Positions 24,756 to 37,487 of a stretch of 64,000 nt of DNA are shown piece by piece (within the stretch, counting starts at the first letter, position 1; each line of letters starts with the position of its first letter). Source of the DNA: Davidsoniella eucalypti (lineage: Eukaryota > Ascomycota > Sordariomycetes > Microascales > Ceratocystidaceae); the NCBI GenBank assembly GCA_004009845.1, contig RMBW01000019.1:62001-126000 (forward strand), read 5' to 3'. The notes beneath the pieces were generated by a model. That model saw only the letters and a program-made list of their open reading frames with translations, did not search any database and was not told the DNA's origin. A program made the position numbers and the translations under genes.

Positions 24756-26817
24756 TTACTGGCTCCCGAGCCGAGACTCGAGGTTGGCCAGTCGCTGGAC
24801 AAGTTCCCGGTCGTCATGTCTCGCGAACAATCGGCGGGCCTGGCCAATGGCGATGCTGTAGAACGTTGCCATGGACGAGTCACGAGCAGCAGCTTCCAAA
24901 GACTCGCTCAGGACGATGAAAGCCTCGGTCTTGGTATTCTGTGCATATAGAACCTGGGCACGGAGGAACTGCACTCTGGCCTCGAAGTAGCCACACGTTT
25001 TCAGGTCAGAGTCATACGTCGATGTTGGAGGCTCGATTTCGACAAGGCGTCGTAGCTGTGCACACAGTGCTAGAGCGTCCACCACAAGCTTCGAGAGCGA
25101 GCTATCAGACGGATCACGAGCCACTCGATCCTCGGCAACCGTGTAGGTGACTTCGAGGATGGCGCGGCATTCCGGGGCCTTGCTCTTGCTAGACATGCCG
25201 TCTTCAGAGCTAGTCGTACTACCGGGTCCGTACGGGGCCACAAACATGTTGTTCGGGGGAGCACAGACGGCGCTGAGATTGTGCAATAGCTTGTCGATGA
25301 TCACGATGCTGCCGTTGTCGACGATGTAAGTTGCGCAACTATCGGCCAGCAGCGCGAGGCAGGCAATACTAGAGCTGCCCATGGCCGTGAATACAGCCTG
25401 CGCAGTATAGACGACGATGTCCCCCATCAAAGAGCTAAACGACTCGGGCGGATAGCTGGTGAACATGTTTCGCAAGCAGACAATGACTTTGGAAATGTTC
25501 GCGCCAGGGCCCATCTTCAAGATAGTAATGTCTTCCAGCACCTTCAAGAACTGCGTAGCTAGAGCCTTGTGCGGCGCAGTCTTCTTGATCAGCCCAATGA
25601 TACCAACAGTCATGATACTGCTGAATGCTTGCATGGTGTCGTTTATATAGCCATAAAGCTGGCTGTGGGTGAGGCTCTGTCCGTCACAGGCAAGGCGAAG
25701 GCTCTCGCCGAGTCGGGCCAGCGGCATTTTCAAGCGTAGATTGTCGTGGTACAGAGTCAGATGATCATAGCAGTTGCTGCCTAGAGAAACAGGGTCTAAC
25801 GTGTCCAAGATGCACTTCTGGACAGTTTCAAAACAGCGCGAGTTGAGCACAGCACACTCGGAATCCCGGTGGTGGAAGCTGCTGACCTCGGCGACTACCG
25901 TACTGTTGTCACCGGCAACCGATAGCGGCGGTGAGCTGGCGCCGGCATGGCTGGCGGTGTAGTCTAGGTTTTGGTAGTAGGACGATGGCTGGCGGTAGTC
26001 AATGCCTGCACTTGGGCCCGCGTGGGACACGTGCGAGTGGCTTGCTAGCGGTGGAAGCATGATATGATTCATCGGCTGGATGCCATAGACAGGCAGCACC
26101 GAGCGTTCTGGCGGGCCCGGGTGAGTCGGGTGAGGGGGCCCGGGAGATGCAGTAGGGAACGCGCCGCCATAGAAGTAGGAGTGGCTAGAGCGGGGACTCT
26201 GGGTAGGCGGAGTGGGAATCGCCGCAAGACTATGGGAGTAGCTGGCCATAGGTGGCGGGGGGCTTTGGCCTGAAGATCGCTCTCTGTGAATAGATGACGG
26301 CCAGGAATGGACGCCCGGTATGGGGTTGCCTCGAAAGTTGGCGCCAACGCTAGGGTTTGGTGGGCTCACTGCGGCAGATGCCCGACGACGTCTAACCGGA
26401 CGCTCCTGTCTAGCGATATGTTTCTGGTACTTTCGAATCCCCCATTTGTCGAACCGTGTCTTGAACATCCGGGGCCTGGAGATACATATAGCGTTGTGTT
26501 AACATGGGCCTTTCCATAGAGTGAAGATGACGGGTTCTTTGTTCTTTGTGCCGAGGCAGCGAGTCAAAGTCTCACAAGACGGCAATTTGGGGGTAGTTGT
26601 ATAGCAGCGCTTATACTTACGTAACTTTCCATTGGTACTTTTCTTGGATATTCTTCATGACATCATTGAGGGTATGCTCTCTATCCCGGTAGAGATAGAT
26701 GATCTCGTCTCGGTGTTCTTCCCAGTCTCGGTCGTTGGGCATGATGGTGTAGTCTCCGTTCTCGGTAGACGTCTCCCGTGAATAACGCATGTTGTGGTTT
26801 TGGGTCACGGGAGCCAT
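24756..26817 (-). CDS. Clr5 domain protein
   Basis: Exons 26621-26817 and 24756-26475 join over a 145-nt intron (donor GTAAGT, acceptor CCAG) to encode 638 residues. The splice falls inside the domain and restores it: residues about 30-86 run from DWEEHRDEIIYLYRD through QWKVTPRMFKTRFDKWGI to RKYQK. This matches the Clr5 domain, an N-terminal helical module found in many fungal proteins and named from the fission-yeast silencing factor Clr5. The following 100 residues are Pro/Ser/His-rich. The rest (about 200-638) is helical, Cys-containing and without a catalytic motif I recognise; in related proteins this part often consists of degenerate TPR-like helices. A nuclear regulatory role is inferred. 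The start is the ATG with A at -3. The frame is open further upstream to 27003 and would add 62 residues of poor composition. Confidence 0.88.
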
Positions 26818-29800
26818 GATAGCAAGACAGCGTTTCGAGATAGAGACCACGTAGGGATGTGCGACTTTAGACGGCGGTAGCACAGCGCACCCAACAATGT
26901 CTTGTATGAGGAGAGCCCAAGAGTGCTGTTTAACAGGCGGGTTCCGGTGTTCAGCTATGTTATCACAAGTCTCAGAACGTGATGGTAGGACCGGTATGAG
27001 CAACTGGCTATACGTTGCTGCTACTGTGTAGTTGATGTGTCGGAACGGGATATGTCGGTCACAGCAAGAGGAAATGAAAGTAGGAGGGCCAGTGAAGCGT
27101 TGCCAGTAAAAGCGTATTATGCTTGGTGATCACGAAGAGATGTGACTCGGGGAGGTGAGGGCCATGAGAGAACGAGAAAGGAACAGGACCGAAACATGGA
27201 CAATGGGTATCTTATGAGAATAATGGCTTCGATGGACGGAAACTTCTACATCTGCTCTGCCTGGTAACGCCCGTTACAGATCTTAACCAACTAGGCACTG
27301 GTGAGCATAAAAGGTCGTTATTTTTCCCAAGAAGAGCAACCCTCCTCCTTGGGCCAAAGTCTTGGGACTGCAGAAAAAAAAGTAGCCGTAATTATCAGCC
27401 ATAGCCAGCCTGGCTATTCTTAACACTTGACGGCTATAGCGTCCCAGGTGTGGATGGTAGCTGTAGCTGTGCCCGCAATATTGGGAATATCGAGCCAACA
27501 CTGCCTATTCAAACAGTTGAATTCCACCATGCTAACGAAGGAAGCAATATATTCCATAATTAAGCTGATTGTACATGTCCCCGTAAACCACATGCCTACC
27601 GATGAGAAGTAAATACGTTGTCTATGGCACATTGATATGAGATATCTTTCCTTTGGGACAAGTAACTAACTAGACTGGTACTGTTCTCGGTGCTGCTCGT
27701 CTGTCCTATTCTGAGTTACTGCTTTCTCTTTATCCTTTAGCCGCTGCAGCCGTGAAACTGCCAACAACCTCAGTAACCCTTTGTCCCATCGAGTTGATAG
27801 AGCTACAGGATAGGTTGTCGCCTTTATTTTTGATTATATCTGTGCCAAGTGTGCCAGGCTGCCGTGACAATAACCACCGCTCTAGCTTCACACCCTCCTT
27901 GAATAGCCACAGCTATGTTAATCCACAGGGTTTGGTTAAGATACCAGCCTGGATAAATACATATATAAGAGGGCAAGAGACAAAGAAACAGAAAAAAAAG
28001 TAAATACGCTGCCTTTCTGTAGCGGGCCTGCATGAGCCCATCGCCCGGCAAAGGAATGGCATGTGGAGCATCTAACTGAGTATGACGCCCGTCTATAGAG
28101 CTTATTTAACAGCTTCCAAGACAGTGTGACTGGCGGTTCCCTTGGTTTAGAGGCTGACAGGGTCGAGCCGAACTCAGCCTCTGTCTGGCGGCAGAAAAGC
28201 TCTTTGTGAGGACAAGCAACGCGTTTCTATTCGGGCACACATTGTGATTGTTCATGTTATTGTCTACTCTTTGTTTGCCGCGGAGATACAGTGGGATACA
28301 GCTATAGCACCGCTCTGTACTGTGTATACAGAGAACCCCATCGTCAGTCTTGTATATTCGTGTCTTCTTCTATAGAACACGGCCCTCCACGAACTAACTG
28401 TGAGAATTCCCGCTATCACATATTCTACATCCGGGCCATTCCCGTAAGAAAAAAAAGAAAAAAAAGAATTAAAAAAAGAAATCACACTCAGTAGTGGCAA
28501 ACTCAACCTCCAGCGTTAAAAGTCCTCCACGCACATCACAGATATATTTGACGACAATAACCAGCTTTGCTCCCATCTCAGATTAATCCTAGTCTACTTT
28601 TCAGCTATGTCCATTAATAGACAAGTTAAACGAGGGATCCTAAGCTAACAAGAAGCTAATACGCCACTCTCTTACTTATATGTAGGCGTGACCGAATTTG
28701 CGTCCAGGTGGAATAAATCACAATGCTCGTCACAACACTTTTGTATCAGCCTGTGCTTTTTTTTTCCCTTTCTTTTGCTTACCGCCTTCGATGAAGATGT
28801 CTAGCATTACTACACAAACGGCAAAGAATGAGAACTTTCACCAATATCATTTCCTTTTCACTGTACATATACAGTGGTACATTTCATTACCTTTGTTAGT
28901 GTTACGTTAAAATCAATGATCCAATTTAAATACAAAAAAGAGGCGTTAGGCCCTAACACTACTGTTAAATTTGAAGCTAGGAATTTAGTACTACAAGACT
29001 ATCTATAAGATATAGGCTAGCTAATCAACTTTTAATATATATGTATATATATATATATAGTTATATAAATTAGAAAAAGGGCTAATATCAAACCTAACCA
29101 TGCTATTTCCCAAATAATCGACATTCAATACATTATCGTACCCCAACTTCACGTAACTGTGTTCTTCTAACTCGCCTGTCGTTTATACATCTGTACATAC
29201 ATATGTTCGAGCCCACTAGACAGATTTGTCCGTGCTTAGACTAGATACCAACATGGATCAGTCCTGTAAAAGTCACATTGAGTTGCCTGTCAGATATTCC
29301 AGCTAATGGACCAGTAGGAGGGGATACACCCGTAGAGCCTACGAGCTGTTCCCTTTGGGCGTCTTCTTTTTTTCTAGACTCACTCAAGCAACAACGAAGG
29401 AGCTTTTGCTAGTAATGGATTGCCTCGTGGATTAGTAGTGGAAGGGCACATTGGCGGTTAGCCCTCCATTTTTCATGGTCCATATCTATATTTACCCCAA
29501 ATATATAAAACATCACTCAAAGTACAAACAATACATTATGCATGGCGTCCCAAGGCGCTTCCTGATTTCAACCAACCGGGTTTGTTTAGCACTGAACTAG
29601 ACTAGTCATGCTAGTTAGTCGTAAACGTATATTGTCTGTTGGGAAGTTACAAATACTCTGCTAATGTGTAACAAAAGTTGATGCTTTTGATTCAACAAAC
29701 GACACCACCACATATCATATACTCAATAGATGGTGCTCTCGTATTTGTATACATCATGGACCATATATTGAAAACGGGAAGATGCTATGTACTTGGGTTT

Positions 29801-32800
29801 TATATATGATATCAAACATTGCCAAAGGCAGGTTTCAATATCACGATTCAACTAACGTTGCTATATGGTATACAATAAATATAAGATTTGAATTAGCTTG
29901 TGTAATGTACATTGTACAGTCGTCCATTAGAGGTCTATTATCTTTCTTATCATGGTTGATTTCACACACAGCAAAGATCCTCTTTTGATGCTTGATGTCC
30001 GGTGCCTTGTCCACTATCATCAAATTTTAACGGGCCAACAAGTCACATTCCCTCAGTAAAGTCATAGATCAGCGATCTGTAATGTAAATCAAGATATCAA
30101 CAACTACTGTGGTAATTCCGTAGTGTTGGTCAATACGGTTATAGCGCTCTTGTATAAAAGCAAGTTCTTTTTTGTGCTCATGGTTAAATTATGTCATTGG
30201 GGGGGGAAGACTGTTCGACATGGTTTGCTTGGTCAGTGTGATATCATTGTACATACATATGTATATATATGTACTTACAGATGTACAGGCCCTGTCAGCT
30301 GTATATGAATGAGAACCATGGGGGTGAGAACGTATGTATCTTCCGATTGTCTTCGCCTAATTTCTACTAAAAGTCAGGGAAATATCGATGAGCCGTCTTG
30401 GCCAATGGGATTATGGCGCTATATCGCTTGAGAGATAGTGTTCTATTCTTTCCGTTGATGCAGGGGGGGGGCCTTAGCCGAGTTCGTTGCAATATAAATA
30501 AGAAGCAAAGCAAAGGAATGATGGTATGGATATAGCTGGAACTGTACATGTAGGTGTAGTTGACAACTATGTATAACTATTACGCATATACGCAATTATA
30601 GTGATGAGTACTGGTTCTCAGATACCCCGCCCCCTAGAAAAATGAAATACAACTACGTATCTATCTGTATATGGTTTCCGCTGGCTAAGCCAATCGGAAA
30701 CAAACGCAACCTATCACAACGTATGTTTATTTTTTACACTTCCTTTCTCAAGAAGCTAGAATATGTAGCTGGAGATCCTTCCCATTCATATTGGAGAGGA
30801 ATCAAAGCTGAACATTTACTTCTCAGTCTTGTCACAATGGATCCCACCCACTAGTCACTAGCCTGATGGCCAGATTGTAATTGTGCAGATTTGCTTTTCC
30901 ACATAATGAACGATAACAGGTTATATCTTGACAAACGATGCTTATCATAAAGCAGGTACCAACTGACTGCACAGAAGGGAGAAAGTCAAGGACATTTGCT
31001 GTATTGGACATTGCATGTGACATATGTAGGTAAACCTATGTGTTACGAACCTAACAAGCATAACCTTTGTTTGCTATCCATAGTAACAGCAAGACAGCAT
31101 TTGGCGATTACGTTTTACCTGAATGATATCCAAGTACTACGAAGATACTACAACTCCACTTAAAACCAATACTATGGTGGATAGAGAATGGACTATATCT
31201 TGTTGCACTGTAGTCAATATCCTATCTTTGTCTGACATCACTTCATTAGTTTGCTAGATCTTTACGTACTATCCATAAGGCACAAGATGCCTATGTTTCT
31301 TATTGCGTATATACATGGTATATATATTTTCATGACACTAGAATAGATACTTGCCATGTCCCACTAGTTCCTAGCCTAGAATTACAATAACGAACGGCCC
31401 AGCACCTCTTGATCTGCTAGTATAGACTGCTCGGAAACATTTTCAAAGGCATCTATCCAGCTATTCCAGTAAATCATGGCAAATACAGATGGCACAGTCA
31501 TTTCTTGACAAAGAGAGGGCGCCTAGAATGTAACCTACCCAAGTTGTACACAACGCCACTATTGAAGACGATATGATAAATGTCTCCGAGATATTCACAT
31601 AGCTGTAACAGGATATACAACTAGCTATACACTGCTATTTCGTTATCACATACCTCGAATGGTTATCGTTGTCTCTAATGTCACCTACTACATACTAGAT
31701 ACCTAGCAAAAGAGAAAACGAAAAAGTTTCCGCTCCGAGAATGCTTGCCATCGGAACGAATCCTCGGATGAAATTACTCAGTACAAAAGCCACAGCCAAC
31801 AATATGAATTTGAGTTATGTCAGGCTTAGGCTACAAAAAGACTCCACAGGATTTAGACCCCATTGGTGATACAGCTAGTCAACTGTCTGTCAATGCTCGA
31901 AATTATAGCAAATCTATTGTGTAATAGCGGTGAAATGCAGTGCTAAAAGTGCGATATTCTTTGGTTAGTCCTTTCATTTCAACTACATCTATCCACCTTG
32001 AGTGAACATACGGACCTTTCCAGGTCAGTTCAGAGATGCTCATGTATATGTATCTGATCATTCAAGTCATTATATCATTGCTGTGATAGGACTGAATATG
32101 AATATATGTAAAGAAATAACCACTGATAGTTAACAATGTCCGATGTAGCCCTTGAGCTGTAACATGGAAGCGCCAGGCTTACATTATCCCATAGAATCAC
32201 TGGACTATAGATAAAATCATCATCATCAACTTGTGATTTTGCTATTATGCTGTTTCCCACCTTCGTCATGTTATTAGTAAAGACTCAGATGATCATGAAC
32301 TAACTAAATATGAGAACCCATGTTACAATAGCATGGTAAGCGAGCTAAAATGCAGGGTTTAGTGGGTGATGGTGTATCAGCTCTTGGAATTTTGGCGGCA
32401 GGCGGCGTCCTCAGCCAGATCCATGCGTTACAAATTTGCCTCTACATTTCCCTGTATATTATGTACTGTACTCATATCGATACAAGCAAAGAGAGGTCGT
32501 CCATAAGTTAGTTCATAATATTGCATACAAGTACAATCAAGGCTCCAAAATTGACAATTTAGTAAATTAGAAATGATAAGTGGGATACACCCAACAAACA
32601 CATCGTGAAAGGAAGATGCCGCACAAAATGACCAGAAATAAGGGATAAATAACATGGTATGGATAGTCTACCAGATGGTTTAGGCTAAAGAAGCAGTAGC
32701 TCGTGATGTAGAAAGATTAATTCAATTACACATGTAGATGGTTATTCGATCAGTGTTCTACTCTTAGTTAATTTCAAGACAGTCACAGCTAGGGTTTGCC

Positions 32801-33605
32801 ATCGGGTTATACATAGTGGGCACTTTCTCTGTTATTGTTGTGTTGATAAGGCACCTTCCCTCCTAACCGTGGTGCCTTTGAGTTTACGGTGCCTCCTCCT
32901 TTGTCCAAAGACGAAAAATTCCCCTTCATCGTGGGGTTTCAAGAGTGACCAGCACATGTCACCAATGCCGCTGTCTAAATATTCTCCCGCATCTATTGAT
33001 TCATCTCATGATGCACCGTTTTGTGGGGCCTTGAGCCCGTTTTCTCACCTCTCGAGGGACATTCTCACCAATGACCGCTCATGTTCTCTACATTTTTCGC
33101 GCACTCTGAGCACTCTGGTCTTTTCCTTTGTGTCTTAACCAACCTGCTAGGTGGACAGTGAAGAAACAAGTTTAGCCAGGTTAGCGCTGCTTGTCTTCTC
33201 CACTGCTTCCCCTATGCGAAATTTGTTCTTGTTTTCTATGTTTTTCTTTTTTTTTTTAGTTCGGACCTCCATTATGGGGGGACCACTAGGGTTTATCGAC
33301 GTCCAACGATCCACTAGGGTCGGATCCACGTGATCCATATAAAGACAAACGATTAATAAGTAAATAAATGTATTGATAAGATAAGAAGCTAGCTACTGGT
33401 TGTAGATTAATTACACTTTACTTTGCGACAAAACACGATCCTCCATATTGACAATCTTCATCATCCCTACCAACGCACACGCTTCAATTGATCTAGTTGT
33501 GCGTCTCCTCCTTTTCGTTTTTACTCGACAGGCTTGATTGCAAACACTAGATATTACTAAACTACCGTAATATCCTCTTATCTCATACAGCCGTTTGTAG
33601 AGAAT
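26818..33605. other. 6.8-kb intergenic region between divergent genes
   Basis: Clr5-domain (minus) and SPT8 (plus) genes diverge from this gap. It is A/T-rich with TA runs (29035-29060), a purine-rich A tract (28450-28490), poly-G runs near 30200 and 30465, and repeated TGTACATA motifs. Open frames are short and mostly lack an ATG. The last 300 bases hold a CACGTG and a TATA-like element before SPT8. No gene can be supported, but the size leaves room for non-coding transcripts. Confidence 0.5.
33327..33344 (+). promoter_or_regulatory. E-box and TATA-like element upstream of SPT8
   Basis: CACGTG at 33327-33332 is followed by tataaag at 33338-33344, about 270 bases before the SPT8 ATG. CACGTG is the core site of bHLH factors. 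Function is inferred from motif and position only. Confidence 0.35.
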
Positions 33606-35884
33606 ATGGACGACGACGATCGCGATTCCGCGGCCTCCTCTGACAATGATCGCGAAGAGGCCATGGACGATGTCGATGACCATGATAACGAAGATGACGA
33701 GGCAGATGCTAATAATGATAACGATAATGATAACGAAGGCGATAATGACGGCGAGCCAGATGGAGAGGATGATGACGACGAGGAAGAGCACGACAATGAT
33801 GGAGATGGAGATGGAGATGGAGATGCCGATGCCGATGCCGATGGGGATGGAGACGGAGATGGAGACGCCGACGGAGATGTTGATGCCGGTCACGATATGG
33901 CTGGCAACGACGCCAGAAACAAGCCATCCGAGACCGAAAGTGCGACTGATGGTACAACAAGAGTAGATCCTTCAAACGTATCGACAATACCCTACTCCTT
34001 GCGCACTCGACCCAAACTCCGACCAGAAGCAACCACAGCACGCATATACGATATCATTCCAACCATGGCTGCTCCACAGAGTACTAGTATCAATGCTGTC
34101 AGTGTTACTCCAGACCTACGCTACTGGATGACTGGTGGCGCAGACGGGTATATCCGAAAGTATGACGGTTCAAGCACTATCAATGGAAAGCTTCCATTGA
34201 CTGTAGCTCAACGACACCCCTTTGTCGATAGCGTGTACAAGGCAGGCGTCTTGATGGGATATTGGGAAAATGAAGAACCGCCTGCTCCTGGGGTTCTTAC
34301 CAAGTCAGAAGATCATGTCCTTTCACCAGTTTACTCATTAGCTATCAACTCGAGTGCGCTATGGGTGCTCTCCGGTCTAGATTCGGGATGTATCAACCTT
34401 CAGACTGTACGCCATGACGAGGGTAAGCGTATATGTTCATTGCAAGAACATACCAATGCTGTTAGTGTGCTTACACTATTTCCCGACGAAAAGAACGTCT
34501 TGAGTGGAAGTTGGGATAAACGTATCATCAACTGGGATCTCAACACTGGCAAAGTTGATCGGACATTTGACGGGAGTGGAGGTCAAGTATCTGCAATAGA
34601 GCTTCGTCCTGAGGGTGGCGCACTCATCCCCCCAGAAGCTGCCATTGATGCTGCCCCTAGTGACACATTTTCCACGGACGATACACTCAGATCTGGCCCT
34701 GCGCTTTTTGGCTTAGCTGCGAGTAGCAATCGCAATAATACTCAATCGTCTAAAAACAACCCATTTGCTCCTAATACCTCTGCTGCAGAATCTCAACCCT
34801 CGCCTGCCCACGAGAGTTTATTCGGTGGCAGTGATGCCGGATCTCTATTCGGAGAAGATGTTGGCGGGTCTGGGTTCGGTGCCGAGGGTTTTGGATCTTT
34901 CGACCACGACCTCGGTGAGGGCGAAAACCACGATATCAATATGACCGATACCGTGGTCGACGCAGTACCACCGGCAGATATCTCGAAAGAAGCGGTCAAG
35001 GAGCCACTATTCAACCAAGACCCTGATGTACCCATGTTATCGGACAGCCAGGCAACCATACCGGCAGACGAAGTTGTGGACAAGCCTGAAGTTAAAGCCA
35101 CAGAGGAAAAGGAATCGACTGAAGAGTCGAAGCCTATAGACATGATGGCATTAGATGAATCCCAAGATACGTCCCAGCCAGTTACTTCTATGGATATAGA
35201 TCCATCAGCATCCGGTGTCACAGAATCCACTGTTGCCGCAGACTCTGATAGGATGGTAATATCATTCCCAGAGCCTACAAAGACCAGTGAACCCGGTCAA
35301 ATGTCTGAAACAACATTCTTCTCGGCAGCCATCGATGGTACAATCCGAATTTGGGATCGTCGTGTGCAATCACATGTAGCAAAAATAATGCCACCCCGTG
35401 GAACCCCGCCGTGGTGTATGGGAGCATCTTGGAGTCCAGATGGAAACTTTATATATGCTGGTCGCAGAAACTCCACAGTCGAGGAATACAGTATCCACAA
35501 AGCACGCGGTGGCTGGACCCCAGAGCGAGCACTACGTTTTCCGAACGGTAGCGGTGCTGTGAGTGCTGTTCGGGCCATGCCGAACGGCCGTCATATCATT
35601 TGGTAAGTTTTTCTTCGTGCTATAGCACCAGTTCGTCTTGCTAACATACAATGACTAGTGCTTCCTACGATATTCTGCGTCTGTATGACTTGAAGGACAC
35701 ATCTACAGCCAAACATACTGTTCCTTTCCTCATTGTTCCCGGTCCACCTCGTGCCGGAGTTATCTCTCATCTGTACATTGACCCAACTTGCCGTTTTATG
35801 ATATCGACGGCAGGAACTAGGGGCTGGGAAGGTACATCAACAGAGGTCTTGATCGGATATGAAGTTCAATCTCTTGCGAAGTAG
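33606..35884 (+). CDS. SAGA complex subunit Spt8, WD40 repeat protein
   Basis: Exons 33606-35602 and 35659-35884 join over a 56-nt intron (donor GTAAGT, branch CTAAC, acceptor CTAG) to give 740 residues. The first 110 residues are almost entirely Asp, Glu, Asn and Gly. The conserved Spt8 opening follows (YSLRTRPKLRPEA, then TMAAPQSTSINAV), leading into WD40 repeats such as YWMTGGADGYIRKYD and VLSGSWDKRIINWD. An insertion of about 220 residues (340-560), rich in Ser/Gly/acidic residues with SLFGEDVGGSGFG-like motifs, splits the propeller. WD repeats resume at FFSAAIDGTIRIWDRR and finish in the second exon. Spt8 is the SAGA module that contacts TATA-binding protein and tunes its delivery to promoters. 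The acidic N-terminus and split propeller agree with known Spt8 proteins. It is convergent with the SRR1-like gene. Confidence 0.95.
33798..33879 (+). repeat. GATGGA-type coding repeat
   Basis: Iterated GAT GGA / GAT GCC codons within SPT8 encode an Asp-Gly/Asp-Ala run. The repeat is in frame, so unit changes would not disrupt the gene. It also creates open antisense frames that are not genes. Confidence 0.85.
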
Positions 35885-36249
35885 GAATAGCATTGTTGTC
35901 TTATCATATCCTGTATAGAAAGATCATTCTTGTTTTCTTTAAACCTCCCAAACATTTTGCTGTTTTGACAGATACATCTATAAACTCAAGACTCCCCTCA
36001 ACAATTTGTGGTTTTTTGTTTTTCTGCTGTAATGCCATACTCACTTAAGATATATTGTTTTGTATTTTTTCCCTACCTTGAAGTGTTGTCTTTGTCTTGC
36101 CTGTATTCCAATACACAACAGTACTTGAGAATGTGTGGTCATCATCTTGAGGAAAATCTGCTCTCTCGTGTGTCTCGTGCATCTCAACAAGACGACTCGG
36201 TCGTTTAGTGGTGCTGCTTAATCGTATGCTAGAAAAAGTTGTCAATATT
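35885..36249. other. Convergent 3' spacer
   Basis: These 365 bases lie between the stops of SPT8 and the SRR1-like gene. They are T-rich and probably hold both polyadenylation regions. No gene is seen. Confidence 0.5.
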
Positions 36250-36999
36250 CTATGTATTTTTTAGTATCAAGTAGGGCGGGATTGTGTCATACTCGTTCCA
36301 GGCATCCCATCCCGTCCCGATAAACATGGCTGGTAGGTATTTTTCCAGTGTTTTTGTATAGATGTCAGCATACAAGTGTATGCCATAAACAAAGCAAGCC
36401 GAATCGACAAGTTCAAAGCCGCCTGGTGAAGTCACAACTTCATGGCCCAAAGACTGTATGAATTTAACATCTTCCGTTGTGAATTCAGGTTCTTGGAAAA
36501 CACATTTGATTGTGTCATCAAGTTCTATTATATTTCGAATATTAGCGATAACTGCCCCCCCGCCTACACGTGCCCAGGAATGAAATCTGTCGAGCTAACC
36601 TTTACCAAGAACATTCACTATTTCTAGAAAGGCAAGCAATTGTATATGGGCTCTTCTACGAGCCTGCCAGCCAACTTCGGCGTCAAAGCTCCCGATGCCC
36701 AAGCAAAGCGCGGTCGTAACAGAGACAGATTGTGGTATTTGCCGATCCTTCAAAAGGTTCAAAAGTTCAGTTATGCAGTGAGACGATTCCCACTGCCTAG
36801 TATATAAACCATGGGTCGTTGAAATTTCCGTCAGCGTTGTGGTAGGCGATCGTGGGGCTGCTGCTGATGATGACGAAGACTCTGATAATAGTAGGGAATT
36901 ATGTGCTGGTGAAGATAGCGATGCCTTCTTATTCCGGTTGCTCTTCTTTCCTCGCCGGATATGGGTCCATTCGGCTTCCTCGGCATCTATGGATGTCAT
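36250..36999 (-). CDS. SRR1-like domain protein
   Basis: Two exons are inferred. Exon 1 is 36606-36999 and starts MTSIDAEEAEW. Exon 2 ends at the TAG at 36250 and begins at 36551 (54-nt intron, 231 residues) or 36563 (42-nt intron, 235 residues); both acceptors keep frame. The N-terminus contains a basic and Ser-rich segment (IRRGKKSNRNKK). The SRR1-like domain covers the C-terminal two thirds, with ALCLGIGSFD, then the characteristic CVFQEPEFTTEDVKFIQSLG followed by FELVDSACFVYGIHLYAD. Plant SRR1 acts in light and clock signalling, and yeast Ber1 is linked to microtubules and proteostasis. The molecular function of the family is unknown. The donor GTAAAG is acceptable but the branch site is weak, so the intron boundary is uncertain. 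The upstream frame to 37113 has no ATG. Confidence 0.8.
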
Positions 37000-37353
37000 G
37001 ATGGGAGTCCGATGTCTTGTGGGTGACACAAAGCTTAGCAACAATTGTGAGAATTTATGCTGATTTTCTACGCCTGTGATTCTAATCTCCCTGTAAGATC
37101 GATCTGGGTCCACTCTCTCATACTACTCCGTTTGCTAAGGGTTAAGAAGAACATTAAGCCATCCATGTAAAACCCTTGATTACTCAACAGCGCAGTTTCA
37201 TTCCACATGCTGTACATCAGCCCAGACTACGTTCAACAGCTAGGAATAGCATACTATTGTAATATTGCTGCGATTTCATGACAGTTTTAGCGCTTAGATT
37301 TTGCTGTGTCCCCGAAAAACACGTACTTGAGATTTTGGCGTAATCAGGCGCAG

Positions 37354-37487
37354 CCAATCAGAGCTCGAATGCACATGGAAGGCGCGAATGATCACTTAAA
37401 AAGCGGGGCAAAATGGCAGGATTGTTACGGTGATTGGTGAAAGCTCGGCGCTTACAGTGATGGCAGGAGAGCCAATTAGATTGGCTC
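37354..37487. promoter_or_regulatory. Cluster of CCAAT boxes with perfect inverted pair
   Basis: CCAAT cores occur at 37354-37358 (plus), 37433-37437 (minus, ATTGG), 37472-37476 (plus) and 37480-37484 (minus). The last two form a perfect 8-bp inverted repeat GAGCCAAT/ATTGGCTC with a 3-base spacer (37469-37487). CCAAT is the site of the fungal HAP/CBC complex. Promoter function is inferred. Confidence 0.45.

Noticed and set aside
33411..33893. Minus-strand open frame with Ile/Val/Ser repeats
   Set aside because: It is the antisense of the Asp-rich SPT8 repeat; composition is a product of the hexamer repeat.
37297..37306. TTTTGCTG, resembling a copper-response element, in the BIM1-like upstream region
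   Set aside because: It lies about 1.3 kb from the BIM1-like start, is a single short match and is likely by chance.
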